Positions 1 to 8,763 of a DNA stretch of 64,000 nt are shown piece by piece. The position numbers were made by a program, and so were the translations under genes. The stretch is from Candidatus Peribacteria bacterium (GTDB lineage Bacteria; Patescibacteriota; Gracilibacteria; Absconditabacterales; Absconditicoccaceae): NCBI GenBank assembly GCA_023898485.1, contig CP060225.1, forward strand, positions 937,998 to 1,001,997, read 5' to 3'. The first letter of the stretch is position 1; every line of letters begins with the position of its first letter. Under the pieces are notes generated by a model. It was not told the origin of the DNA. It made no database searches and was given only the letters and a program-made list of their open reading frames with translations.

Positions 1-347
1 AGAAGAATGGAGTCAGACCAAAACGCATGATCCCCCAATATCTCGTGCCGATTGACAAACATCATCGTGGCTATTGGTAGCGTACAGATCGCAGAGTAGA
101 TGAATGATGTGAGATAGTTTTTGGTCTCATGTGTATTCGATTCTTCGGTGACGGTATAGCCGATTTTGTTGATTTGTTGGATGATCTCGTTGAGTCAGAG
201 TGTCTGATCATCATAATCGATGGTAGCACTATTGGTAGCAAGATTGGCAGAAACTGACTGGATTCATGAGAGTTTGGATACTCATTTTTCGATGATGGTA
301 CTACAGCTGGCGCAGTGCATTCATCCTATTTGGAGGGTGGTTTTCAT
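1..347 (-). CDS. copA: Copper-type P1B ATPase, N-terminal part (runs off the window)
   Basis: N-terminal 115 residues of a heavy-metal-translocating P-type ATPase that exports Cu(I) across the cytoplasmic membrane. An HMA domain (residues ~1-68) carries the metal site GGMHCASC, with its second Gly encoded by TGA; three other TGA codons fall on typical HMA glycines. A short linker leads into the first membrane segment (SAICTLPIATMMF), where the window ends. The ATG at 347 is chosen because the frame upstream has no ATG and runs into a 9-bp repeat tract. It is last in a cluster with a separate HMA protein, an ECF sigma factor and a Cys-rich peptide. Family assignment is firm; copper rather than another soft metal is inferred from CxxC and context. 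Confidence 0.9.
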
Positions 348-353
348 CTCTGT

Positions 354-412
354 GGTGGAATTGGTAAAGTTGGTGGAATTGGTGGAATTGGTAAAGTTGG
401 TGGAATTGGTGG
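354..412. repeat. 9-bp-based tandem repeat between the HMA gene and copA
   Basis: The spacer between the two genes consists of degenerate copies of GGTGGAATT alternating with GGTAAAGTT. It is purine-rich on the plus strand. In the copA frame it would read as Asn-Ser-Thr and Asn-Phe-Thr steps without a start codon, so it is treated as spacer rather than as an N-terminal extension. Confidence 0.7.
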
Positions 413-414
413 GG

Positions 415-621
415 TTAGACTATATGATAATTGCCGCTATCAGTGATAGCTTGGGTGATCGTCTCTCGTCAGACTTTGGACTCATCATAGTCGATGGTAG
501 TCTGTCATGAGTCTTTGTTGATATCAACTGATTGGATACCATCAAGCTCTTCCAGATTCATCGTGATGAGCGTAGCACATGAATTGCAGTGCATGCCTTG
601 GATAGTGGTAGTGGTTTTCAT
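415..621 (-). CDS. Small HMA-domain metal chaperone (CopZ-like)
   Basis: A 68-residue stand-alone heavy-metal-associated domain that would bind Cu(I) in the cytosol and pass it to the CopA encoded just downstream. The metal motif GMHCNSC is at residues 9-15. The protein follows the beta-alpha-beta-beta-alpha-beta pattern of about 68 residues typical of CopZ. Two in-frame TGA codons (in DSGQT and KVGRE) must be read through to reach TAA at 415. The start is the ATG at 621, 30 bp after the sigma factor stop. Copper specificity is inferred. Confidence 0.85.
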
Positions 622-651
622 AGTAATAATAGTAGAATAGAATAAAGAGTT

Positions 652-1230
652 TTAGTGCTGTATATGACACTGTGCACATCCACAGTGATTTCTGCATCGA
701 GTATCCAAGAGTGTCCCATCTTCTGCTGTATAGGTGGAACAACATTGTTTGTAGAGTGTGCTGAGCTTTTTCTTGGATCTGTGGATGAGGACTTTGACAT
801 TGCTGAGCGAGAGATGAGTCTGATCGGCGATTTTTTGTAATGGCGTATGATCGAGGTAGGCATCGAGTACTGTCTTGGTCTGTGGATCCAAATCATCAAT
901 CATGGGTATGATACAGGATGCAATATGGTGTGCGAGTTGTTGTTCTTTTTGATCTTCTGATTCGAGACGATCCCGCCATGCTGTTTCGTATGGTTGTTCT
1001 TGTTGTCTGCCTTCGGAGCGATACCAGTCAATAATCGCATGCTGTGTGATACGATATAACCATGATTTGGCGAGTTCTGGTTTGTGTAAGGAGTGTCTAT
1101 TTTGGTGTGCTTTGAGAAATACTTGCTGCAGAATATCATCCGCAGCAGATCCTGTCACACGAGCTTTGATATACTGATGTATCTCATCGCTATAGCGATC
1201 ATAGAGTATATCCGTACTTAGCATGTGCAT
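652..1230 (-). CDS. ECF-type RNA polymerase sigma factor with Cys-rich C-terminus
   Basis: A 192-residue extracytoplasmic-function sigma factor of the SigZ type. Region 2 (residues ~10-80) includes DDILQQVFLKAHQN and AKSWLYRITQHAIIDWYR. Region 4 (residues ~105-160) has the helix-turn-helix around LQKIADQTHLSLSNVKVLI followed by HRSKKKL. The last 30 residues carry two Cys, then CRNHCGCAQC, a probable metal-binding tail not present in ordinary ECF factors. It overlaps the end of the upstream Cys-rich peptide gene by 13 nt, suggesting coupled translation. Placement ahead of the HMA protein and CopA suggests metal-responsive control of this operon (inference). An alternative ATG lies at 1224. Confidence 0.85.
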   Translation of the reverse strand: MHMLSTDILYDRYSDEIHQYIKARVTGSAADDILQQVFLKAHQNRHSLHKPELAKSWLYRITQHAIIDWYRSEGRQQEQPYETAWRDRLESEDQKEQQLAHHIASCIIPMIDDLDPQTKTVLDAYLDHTPLQKIADQTHLSLSNVKVLIHRSKKKLSTLYKQCCSTYTAEDGTLLDTRCRNHCGCAQCHIQH

Positions 1231-1292
1231 TCAGTACATTGACATGAATTACAGGTGCATGTGTTGCAAGTGCATGAGGTGATTTTTTCCAT
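1218..1292 (-). CDS. 24-residue cysteine-rich, metallothionein-like peptide
   Basis: An ATG at 1292 opens a 24-codon frame ending in TAA. It contains 9 cysteines, almost all in CxC or CxxC spacing (CTCNTCTCNSCQCTECTC over residues 7-24). This density is characteristic of metallothionein-like Cu/Zn ligand peptides, but the sequence is too short to assign to a family. Its end overlaps the sigma factor start by 13 nt and it is the first gene of the copper-type operon. It could be a metal buffer, a metal-sensing leader peptide, or both. The position and composition are seen; the function is inferred. Confidence 0.6.
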   Translation of the reverse strand: MEKITSCTCNTCTCNSCQCTECTC

Positions 1293-1319
1293 GGGTCATG
1301 AGAGAGATATTATAAAAGA

Positions 1320-1335
1320 TGATCATCATTGATCA
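1320..1335. promoter_or_regulatory. Candidate operator upstream of the copper-type operon
   Basis: Two TGATCA hexamers separated by 4 bp form an inverted/direct repeat about 30 bp upstream of the Cys-rich peptide start. A TATAAT-like box (minus strand, near 1309-1314) lies between it and the gene. This suggests a promoter with an adjacent operator; the binding protein is unknown. Confidence 0.35.
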
Positions 1336-1487
1336 TATACTATGACGTATTATGATAGAAAAAGTTACAACTTTTTTGTACTTCTTGATGATGGGTGTTG
1401 CAAGAGGAGTGCGGTCATTTCTTTTTGCTTTCTGTGTCTGGATGGCTATAGTGTCGGACAGTTTTTGCTTTGTATCAGACTAGGAAT

Positions 1488-2540
1488 ATGTTATTGAAGT
1501 TATGAATGATATTGGCGTATGCACTCGTGTCGTTTGCGCTAGCACTTGTGCTCTATCCATCATATATTGTATGGCTCAAACGTCTCAAGGTAGGGAAAAC
1601 CATCCGTGAAGATAGTGCTACAGGTGATAAGGCGAAGATTTTTTCTTCGATGCATGCACACAAGGCGGGGACTCCCAATATTGGTGGTGGACTTTTTGTA
1701 GTGATGGTATGAGTGATGATTTTGGCATCATTGGTGCTGTGGAAGCTGGACATCATCAATAATCCTCTCATCAATAGGGAGGAGACCTACCTTCTTTTAT
1801 TTTCATTTTTTTCATTCGGTGCGTTAGGTTTGGTGGATGATTATCTTAATATTAAGGGTCATGGTACTGTCAAAGGTCTGAGCGCTAAGGCAAAGCTTCT
1901 TGGTATGTTTGTGATAGCTGGTATATTGGCGTGGTGGTTTTGGTCTCGTTTGGACGTCAATTATATTAGTTTATCTCCTGATTTTCATCTAGTAATCGGT
2001 TGATTCGCGCCGATATTGTCATTCTTTTTAACTCTGTCTATAGTTAACGCAATTAATATTACTGATGGACTTGATGGTTTGGCGTGAGGTTTGCTTCTAA
2101 TAGTGTTAAGTGTTTTCGCTACGGCAACATTTGTCTCGGGACTCTATACGGCGACAGCAGTGGTTGCGATTGTGATGGCAGTGTTGGCTGCGTTTTTACG
2201 ATTTAATATCAACCCTGCTAAAGTTTTTATGTGAGATGGAGGAGCATTCGCTCTTGCGGGTCTGATTAGTGTTTTGGTGATGTTGCTCAATATGAGAATG
2301 GGTATTTTGATACCGTTCTTGTTACTTTTTCTTCTGTTTTGGATAGAGATTGGCAGTAGTGCATTACAGATATTTTGGAAGAAATTTTTCCACAAAAAAT
2401 TGTTTCCCATAGCACCATTTCACCATTTACTGGAACATCGTGGGTGGAAAGAGACGACAGTAGTGATGAAGGCATGGTTGGTGCAGTTATTGTTGGCGAG
2501 CGTGGCATTTGTTTTATTTGTATATCAGTTGGTAGGATAG
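1488..2540 (+). CDS. mraY: Phospho-N-acetylmuramoyl-pentapeptide transferase MraY
   Basis: Integral membrane enzyme that transfers phospho-MurNAc-pentapeptide to undecaprenyl phosphate, making lipid I in peptidoglycan synthesis. The 350-residue protein shows the family landmarks in order: HKAGTPNIGGG (~57), LGLVDDYLN (~114), NAINITDGLDGLAGG (~190), MGDGGAFALAG (~245) and APFHHLLEHRGW (~308). Several TGA codons fall on family glycines, including those in MGDGG and DGLAGG. The start is the ATG at 1488, because the later ATG at 1506 is preceded by a readable TGA in the same frame. The gene abuts the next one (TAG then ATG), suggesting an operon for envelope polymer synthesis. Confidence 0.95.
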
Positions 2541-4004
2541 ATGAGTAAAAAGGATAAGAAAGGGTGAGAAAGGATAAGAAAGGGTGAGAAAGGATTTGTG
2601 GCTCAGGTGAAGGAGCAGGGTCTGTGGAATGCGATCGTGTGGCGATATAAGAAGCATACTATGATGCAGTTTCTCTTTCGTTTTTTTGTCCTTGGATTAC
2701 TTTTCCAATTTTTGGTACAGACGTTCGTCACGTTTAAGCTTGGATGGGATGGCTCTGCTTGGGAGATTATATGGCTTTGGAAAGAGCTCTTGATCGTAGG
2801 GCTAGTGGTCAGTGGTGCGTGGTCAGTGGTGCGTGGTCATGAGTGGGGACAGACGATCAAAAAAGTCATCTGTACTGATCGCTTTTTTCAGTGATTAGCA
2901 TGATTGACGATGGTGACGATGGTGATCTCATTCATCGGATCAATGTTTGTGACTGACGTGGGACTGAAAGCGTGGATTATCGCTGCGAAATATAATATTT
3001 TTCCAATGGTAATTTTACTTGTGCGATATGTGATCGGTTATCATCAAGGTCGCGCATGGGTGATGAAGCAGCTACGCCGGGTTGCGAAAGTAGTAGCTCA
3101 TTTGCTTGTCTGGGCACTGATTTTTTATGTGATCGTGGGACTCAAACCTGGTGTGCTCAAACTCTTTGGATATGATCCAATTGCTTTCGAGTGAGTGATA
3201 GGAAAAGCTCCACCAGCAGTCTATTTGTCACTATTTGATCATGGCAATATGCGCAATCAGTTCCTTTTCGAGCGTCCGATTATTTGGGGGTTCTATTTGG
3301 TGATGATGTTTCCACTTTTTTTCGTGACTTATCTTCGTAAGCATGCATTCAGTAGTGTGCGAGGGCGATGGTTGCTCTATGCGATAGCGATAGCGGTGAC
3401 GTTTTCTCGTGCGTCATGGGGTGTCTGGTTGGTGCTCATTGTGCTGATGTTTGCACTGACTTATCGCCGTCGAAAACCAGTGGTAATTGCAGCAGGACTT
3501 GGAACAGTGGCGGTGTTTGGTCTGATGAATATGTATGATGGACGTCTTCTGATAAGAGATTTTTCGGATAAGGGGCATCTGTATGCTCTCCAAGACTCAC
3601 TAGATATGATAGGAGAATCACCTGTCTGGGGCAAAGGTGCTGGGACTGCATGACCTGCTTCACATCAGCTCCATGACGAGGGCTTCAATCCAGAAAACCA
3701 ATTTTTGCAAATCATCATCGAATATGGTCTGATAGGATTTTTGCCATGGTTGGCGTTTTTTGGTCTGTTGCTTGCGCAGGGGGTAGTGGCATACTTGCAG
3801 ACTCCTCGCCACGAATCCGAGATCAAAAAACATCCTCAGACGATGTATTCATGGTATGTCGTGGCAGTGACGCTAGGGCTACTGGGTCTGGGTGCGGAGT
3901 GACTAGTCCTGCACTCGTTCGCTGATAGGATGGTGATGTATCCACTGATGGCGATGCTTGGCTTGGTTATCGGAGGTATGTTTGCAGATGTTCGTTGAAC
4001 ATAG
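2541..4004 (+). CDS. O-antigen ligase/polymerase-like membrane protein (Wzy/WaaL family)
   Basis: A 487-residue polytopic membrane protein starting directly after the mraY stop. After a basic N-terminus it has about 10-12 hydrophobic segments. The long periplasmic loop near residues 330-400 contains GESPVWGKGAGTAG, then NPENQFLQIIIEYGLIGF, the usual O-antigen ligase signature (Asn-x-x-Leu followed by Glu-x-Gly-x-x-Gly). It would join or polymerise undecaprenyl-linked glycans at the outer face of the membrane. Seven TGA codons are read as Gly. The N-terminal coding region includes a 20-bp direct duplication that shifts frame between copies. Confidence 0.8.
2551..2592. repeat. 20-bp tandem duplication in the ligase-like gene
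   Basis: The unit AGGATAAGAAAGGGTGAGAA occurs twice in tandem near the 5' end of the coding region. The length is not a multiple of three, so the two copies encode different basic peptides; the first contains an in-frame TGA (Gly). Confidence 0.75.
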
Positions 4005-4097
4005 TAGTGGTTGGCGTCTTTTGTGAGCCTATATGAACTAGGTTGTCCTCACTATATACCTCTGATGCAGCGAAGTATTTTAACTAGATAGTTTCAT

Positions 4098-5033
4098 ATG
4101 AGTATGCACACCATATTCCAGGCTTTCATAAGATTTATAGGTAAATATTTCTGGGTAGTCTTCCTGCTAGCAGTAGCACTAGGACTCACACTCCCAGAGC
4201 AGATGAAGCACCTCTATCCACTACTAACTCCGTTAATTATTGTAGTAATGTATTTGGGTGCCATTGATATCGAATATCACAAGCTTCATGAGCTAAAAAA
4301 CTATTGAAAATCAATCATCCTATATTGTGTAGTTATGATGATTGTACTCCCAATAGTGCTATACTTTTGATTATCGCGACGATCTCCTGATATTGCTACT
4401 GGAGTATTTTTACTAGCTGCGGCTCCAGCTGGTATAGCAACGATTGCGTTTGTGCGCATGATGTGATGAAATGCACTACTGGCTTTATGTATTGCTGTCA
4501 TTACAACAGCTATGCTTCCTATCACACTACCACTGATGTCGGAGTATATCGTAGGCAGCACAATTGCTATAGACATACAAGGCATGTTCATTGATTTGAT
4601 ACTCTTTTGTATCTTACCACTTCTCTGAGGATATCTCACGCAGCGCTATATGCGCCCTCTTGCCAACGCGCTACACCCACATATAGATCGATTCTCTATT
4701 GTGCTTATATGACTGATGATAGCCTGACCAGTAGCATATAATGCCGACCTCTTTCTCAGTATATGACTCTGGAAGTTACTTGCTATAGTGTGATGATTAT
4801 TTATCCTGTCATGAGTACTACATATCGTATGATGGATATGTTTTGGTAACAATAGACCCAATAATATAGCCTGATCATTGGCAAAATGATTTATGAATAT
4901 ATCGGTCACGACTGTGATCGCTGCCAAATACTTTTCTCCAGCTGTATTGATTATAGTATTGCTGTATGAGTTTCCTCGGGATTTGATGCTCATACCATTT
5001 GCTTGGGTAGTGAAAAAGATGAAAAATACATAA
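4098..5033 (+). CDS. Bile acid:Na+ symporter (BASS) superfamily transporter
   Basis: A 311-residue membrane protein with about 9-10 hydrophobic helices and the layout of the BASS/ACR3/PanS group: an N-terminal helix pair ending in MYLGAID, then repeated AAPAGIA-type helices (GVFLLAAAPAGIATIAF near residue 105) and MNISVTTVIAAKYFSP near residue 270. It would import or export an organic anion or metalloid with Na+; the substrate cannot be told. The coding region holds about 14 TGA codons, including two TGA-TGA pairs, one of the highest densities here. An ATG at 4098 and TAA at 5031 delimit it. Confidence 0.75.
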
Positions 5034-5065
5034 AAAGTAGTGTTTAACTTCTCATCATACAGCTT

Positions 5066-5257
5066 ATGACCCTCTTCGCCATCATCTTCTACCTCCTGCT
5101 CCTCGATGCTCTCGTCGCCAATATCATCGCACGATTCGGAGAAAAGCGATATGTTCGTCACTTTCGTCTGATGTCGAGATTTTTCCCTATTACCAAGGGA
5201 TGGACGACCTACTATCTCGTTTTGGTGCTGTACATCGGCTATCTCACAATGAGATAA
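5066..5257 (+). CDS. Small membrane protein, unknown function
   Basis: A 63-residue protein with two predicted membrane helices (LFAIIFYLLLLDALVANII and TTYYLVLVLYIGYLTM) joined by a basic loop. No TGA codon is used. It lies 32 bp after the BASS transporter gene on the same strand and may be co-transcribed. I do not recognise a family. Confidence 0.6.
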   Translation: MTLFAIIFYLLLLDALVANIIARFGEKRYVRHFRLMSRFFPITKGWTTYYLVLVLYIGYLTMR

Positions 5258-5285
5258 AAGAATCGGGTTGTAAGATAATTTTCTC

Positions 5286-5330
5286 TTGCATTATGCATCA
5301 TAAATAGATATATAGACAATTATCTATATA
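5286..5330 (+). promoter_or_regulatory. Promoter and candidate operator of the sdpR-sdpI pair
   Basis: TTGCAT (5286-5291) and TATATA (5309-5314) are spaced by 17 bp. The -10 box overlaps an inverted repeat, TATATAGA and TCTATATA with a 6-bp centre (5309-5330). An inverted repeat over the -10 box fits autorepression by the ArsR-like protein encoded 23 bp downstream. Confidence 0.5.
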
Positions 5331-5352
5331 TTATATCATTATTGAAGAAAAT

Positions 5353-5607
5353 ATGGATTCTGTATTTAAAGCATTAGCTGATCCCACCAGAAGAAAAGTG
5401 ATCTGACTGCTCAAAAAGAAAGATATGTATGTGAATGAGATACTAACACATCTCGATATATCGCAAGCTAGTCTCTCACATCACCTTGACATACTAAAGA
5501 GGGCAAATCTTGTCATTGCAGAAAAACAAGGACAATATATGCTCTATAGTCTCAATATATCGGTATTTGAAGATGTTGTATGAATATTCTATGATCTTTT
5601 TAAATAA
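5353..5607 (+). CDS. ArsR/SdpR-family winged-helix repressor
   Basis: An 84-residue DNA-binding protein. Starting MDSVFKALADPTRRKVIGLL, it has the standard SdpR N-terminus, then a winged helix with NEILTHLDISQASLSHHLDILKRANLV as the recognition segment and a wing ending QYMLYSLN. Two TGA codons (VIGLL and VVGIF) are read as Gly. The next gene, 15 bp downstream, is an SdpI-family membrane protein, giving the autorepressor plus immunity arrangement known from Bacillus SdpRI. No metal-binding cysteines are present, so it is not an ArsR metal sensor. Confidence 0.88.
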
Positions 5608-5622
5608 TATACTCTACCCATC

Positions 5623-6273
5623 ATGAAAAGAACTTATCAGGTCATCCAGATTATGTTTATCTGTATCACTATTATAGTTGCTCTGACCACATATCATCTT
5701 CTTCCTCAAGAAATCGCAACCCACTGGAATATACATGGTCAAGTTGATGGATGGGGCAATAAAGCATTACTTTATCGGTTGATGCCAGCATTATCCATAG
5801 CGATCCTACTACTCATGAAAGGGTTGCCATACATTGATCCCAAGAAAGAAAAGTATGCACTCTTTGCAAACACATACGAAGGTATGCAAACTATCTTCAC
5901 AGTATTTTTTACCTATATGTTCTGTGTATTCATATATTGTAACATATATGGTGCTCCCTCTATCACATTCTTTATGCTTATAGGGATAGGTCTACTCTTT
6001 GTATTACTGGGTAATGTGATGTGAAAACTCAGACAAAATTATTTCGTAGGGATAAAGACTCCATGGACCATATCCAATGAATTAGTACGAAACAAGACAC
6101 ATAGACTCGGAGGATTGCTACGAGTATTGTGATGAGTCACCCTCATCATAGAAGCTTTTGTTATGAAATATCTCAATATAGTATGTATAATAGTCATTGC
6201 TACTATAATAATCGTACCTATTGCATATTCATACCGACTCTTTAAAAATGTATCACATAAAAACAATATCTAG
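5623..6273 (+). CDS. SdpI-family integral membrane protein
   Basis: A 216-residue membrane protein. The N-terminal DUF1648 part contains LPQEIATHWNIHGQVDGWGNK (split here as LPQEIATHWN and DGWGNK), and the C-terminal SdpI part contains GIKTPWTISNELVRNKTHRL (residues ~145-165), the hallmark of the family. There are about six membrane helices. In Bacillus, SdpI gives immunity to the SdpC toxin and inactivates SdpR at the membrane; no sdpABC genes are present here. Two TGA codons are read as Gly, and the stop is TAG at 6271. Confidence 0.88.
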
Positions 6274-6304
6274 CAATCATCATTTTTACTATAAATCTAC
6301 CATC

Positions 6305-6727
6305 ATGACTCAGATCACTATCTCTACTAAAATCTATGCTCCACTCCAGACGGTACGAGACGCATGGACAGATCCTGATGCCATCACACAGCGAAATTAC
6401 GCATCAGACGACCGACACTGTCCCTCTGCTACCGTCGACTTCCGTATTGGAGGGACGTACAGTGCCAGGATGGAAGCCAAAGACGGCAGTTTTGGATTTG
6501 ATTTTGTCACGATCTACGACGATATTGTCGATCAGCAAAAAATAGTGTCCACTATGGAAGATGGAAGAAAAATACACACCACATTCGTAGAAGATGGATC
6601 CTGTGGCTGTGTCACGATCACGACGACTTTTGACGCAGAAGACCAAAACGACATCGACATGCAGCGCTCATGACGACAGGCGATTTTGGATAATTTTACC
6701 CATTATGCTGAAAATATATTGCAATAG
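6305..6727 (+). CDS. SRPBCC/AHSA1-family protein
   Basis: A 140-residue START-like (AHSA1) domain protein. The N-terminus TISTKIYAPLQTVRDAWTDP, followed by DFRIGGTY and a terminal helix RQAILDNFTHYAENIL, is the typical pattern. Such proteins bind hydrophobic ligands in a cytosolic helix-grip fold; the ligand is unknown. One TGA near the end (RSGRQ) must be read as Gly to keep the C-terminal helix. The start is the ATG at 6305, 31 bp after sdpI, so it may belong to that operon. Confidence 0.8.
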
Positions 6728-6792
6728 ACTGTCATATTCCTATGAAGATGCTTGGGTATGATTATTCTTTTATATCCCTATGACTTGATATT

Positions 6793-7035
6793 ATGCAACA
6801 CAATGTTGGGAAAACGGATAAGATTATTAGAGTATCTATTGCTATTATTCTTTTGATACTGGTCCTTACTGGTGTCATTGCGGGTATTGGTATGTGGATA
6901 GCTATGATTGCTATCATTATGCTTATCATGACGAGCGCAAGAGGATATTGTGGGATATACTCACTTTTGGGTATGAGTACTTGCCCTATTGCGGCATCAC
7001 AGGATCATAAGGGAGAAAAAGAGCCAAGTGCATAG
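6793..7035 (+). CDS. DUF2892 (YgaP-type) inner membrane protein
   Basis: An 80-residue protein beginning MQHNVGKTDKIIRVSIAI, the usual start of the DUF2892 family (NVGxxDRxxR), followed by two hydrophobic helices and a Cys-containing segment (GYCGIYSLLGMSTCP). The two cysteines are the conserved pair of this family. The role is unknown in general, though it is often linked to sulfur or rhodanese proteins. A strong terminator follows. Confidence 0.8.
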   Translation: MQHNVGKTDKIIRVSIAIILLILVLTGVIAGIGMWIAMIAIIMLIMTSARGYCGIYSLLGMSTCPIAASQDHKGEKEPSA

Positions 7036-7059
7036 TGTGGTGATCTTTTCCAGTGGTTT

Positions 7060-7090
7060 ATACTACATTATTACTCATGTAGTATTTTTT
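7060..7090 (+). terminator. Rho-independent terminator
   Basis: A perfect 9-bp stem (ATACTACAT and ATGTAGTAT) around an 8-nt loop is followed by a T run. It ends the DUF2892 transcript and precedes the cytochrome b5-like gene. Confidence 0.85.
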
Positions 7091-7113
7091 ATACTCTATA
7101 CAGTTGTTGCTTT

Positions 7114-7539
7114 ATGAAAAAATCACTCTGACTCCTTATGACACTTCTCGCTACTAGTCTTGTTCTTACGGCATGTGGATCACAAGAACCAATCGATGAT
7201 GATACCATGACTATCGAAACAGGCGACGCCATAGCAGTAGAAGTAGAAGTAACCGAATATGATGCTGTCGAAAAAGTAGAAGATAACACCAAATCAGCTG
7301 TTAACACCACATACACACTAGAAGAAGTAGCACAGCACAGCACACCAGATGATTGTTGGACAGTGATCGAAGGCCAAGTAGCTGAAGTGACAAGCTTTTT
7401 TGGTACACATCCAGGTGGAGACGATAACCTTGCCAAAGCATGTGGTATCGACGCTACTGATATCTTCGAATCAGTCAGAAAACATGATCCCAATGGATAC
7501 GAAGCAGTCAAATCATTCGTAATCGGAACTCTCCAATAG
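7114..7539 (+). CDS. Lipoprotein with cytochrome b5-like heme domain
   Basis: A 141-residue exported protein. Residues 1-22 form a signal peptide with lipobox LVLTAC, so it should be lipid-anchored at the outer membrane face. An acidic linker follows, then a cytochrome b5-like domain (residues ~68-140) with YTLEEVAQHSTPDDCWTVI and the heme-ligand motif HPGG; the second histidine is in VRKHDPNGYE. One TGA in the signal peptide is Gly. It probably carries electrons extracytoplasmically and sits close to the flavin redox cluster at 7971-11341. Confidence 0.85.
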
Positions 7540-7573
7540 GAGCGTTTTTCTTTTGGATTATTTTCACTATATC

Positions 7574-7828
7574 ATGCCTACACCCCTTCCTCGTGGTCGC
7601 CTGATTCTCAATGGTCATCGCATCCATACCATCGATCAGCTCGAGACATATATGACTCGCAGACTGGGTAGCAAAGCATCACTTTCTCTCCATGATATAG
7701 ACACTATCATCACCGACTATCATATCCAAGAAATTACAATCCGACATGCTGACACATTCTTACTCGACGAACCACAAAAAGAGAAGTATCGTGCCCTTTC
7801 CCTCCTTGCTCCATATATGAAAAAATAA
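7574..7828 (+). CDS. Small hypothetical protein
   Basis: An 84-residue protein from an ATG at 7574, with a TTG-initiated extension possible from 7553. It has no signal peptide, membrane helix or TGA codon. The middle part (IDQLETYMTRRLGSK and HDIDTIITDYHIQEITI) looks like a small alpha/beta domain. It is the last plus-strand gene before the convergent flavin cluster. No family is recognised. Confidence 0.55.
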   Translation: MPTPLPRGRLILNGHRIHTIDQLETYMTRRLGSKASLSLHDIDTIITDYHIQEITIRHADTFLLDEPQKEKYRALSLLAPYMKK

Positions 7829-7856
7829 TTACTCTCAAAAACGTAATAACAGATAT

Positions 7857-7962
7857 GTCGAGGCACCAAGCCTATGGAAAGATATGTGTAGATATGAAAA
7901 GCTTACTGGACTTACCGAGACGATGTATTTTTGGTTACTTTTTTCTGGTAGAAAAAGTGATG
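7857..7962 (-). repeat. Dispersed intergenic repeat, subtype B
   Basis: In reverse orientation it shares with 60331-60435 a TACTTTTT-type hairpin, a GTCCA block and the run CATATCTTTCCAT followed by GGTGC. It shares the hairpin and CTCGGYARSC-like start with the copies at 35516 and 41063. It sits between convergent genes. Confidence 0.6.
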
Positions 7963-7970
7963 TATTAAAA

Positions 7971-8750
7971 TTACTCCATCACAAACCCTGGCGACCTGAG
8001 CGTCGTCAGATCTTCTAGTACCAAAAATCGTTCTACTTCGAGGCGTGCCGCCATCTGCTCAAACTCTTGCGGAGCAGTCACAAAAAGCGTTGTCGCAGCG
8101 ATATCTGCCCTGACAATATCTTCATGAGCGACATGGATACTGAGATAGGGTTGATGACTTGATTCCCCTGTTTTGGTGTCGATAAGATGATGATGTTCAT
8201 TGTCTTTTCACCGTTTCCTACGCTGAGTACCTGAGCTTGCGACTGCACCATGGAGCGTCGGCACTGCGCCGATGGACTGGGTCTCATCTTGAGGATGCAT
8301 CAGGATCACCGGACCGAAGATATCGCGAGAATCTTGCGAGACGAGAATATCTCCACCACCATTGATCCAATATGTTGTCACGTCTTGTGTCTGCAAAAAA
8401 TCCGCCAAAAGCCTGATCAGATACCCTTTGCCGATCCCTCCCAAATCAAGTTCAGTCGCTTCATGTCCGTATCACATCTCTACGAGTCTTTTTCCTACCG
8501 AGAGCGAAAACTTCCCCTCTGTGAGGGTTTCGTACTCATGTCCGAGTGTGATCATCTTCGTCAGATGAACATCATTCTCCAGACCAATCTCTCCTCTCTG
8601 ATACTGATGCAGGAGGGAGTCTACCTCAAATCTTGAATACTGCTGATCAAAATCAGTAATCATTTGTTTAAGCATGTCGTCATACGACACAGGTGAATCA
8701 TATTCGATATACCAATGTGTCCCACAGCCGATATGATTGAGCTTATGCAT
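7971..8750 (-). CDS. apbE: FAD:protein FMN transferase (ApbE)
   Basis: A 259-residue flavin transferase that moves FMN from FAD onto a Thr/Ser of target proteins, usually outside the cytoplasm. Landmarks are IGCGTHWYIEYDSP at the N-terminus, EATELDLGGIGKGYLIRLL (~110-128), WINGGGDILVS and SSGTQRR. Several TGA codons restore the family glycines. The start ATG at 8750 avoids overlap with the upstream lipoprotein, which ends 13 bp earlier. No lipobox is seen, so membrane anchoring is unclear. The two genes immediately upstream encode FMN-binding-domain lipoproteins, its likely substrates. Confidence 0.9.
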
Positions 8751-8763
8751 AAGGTATGACAAT

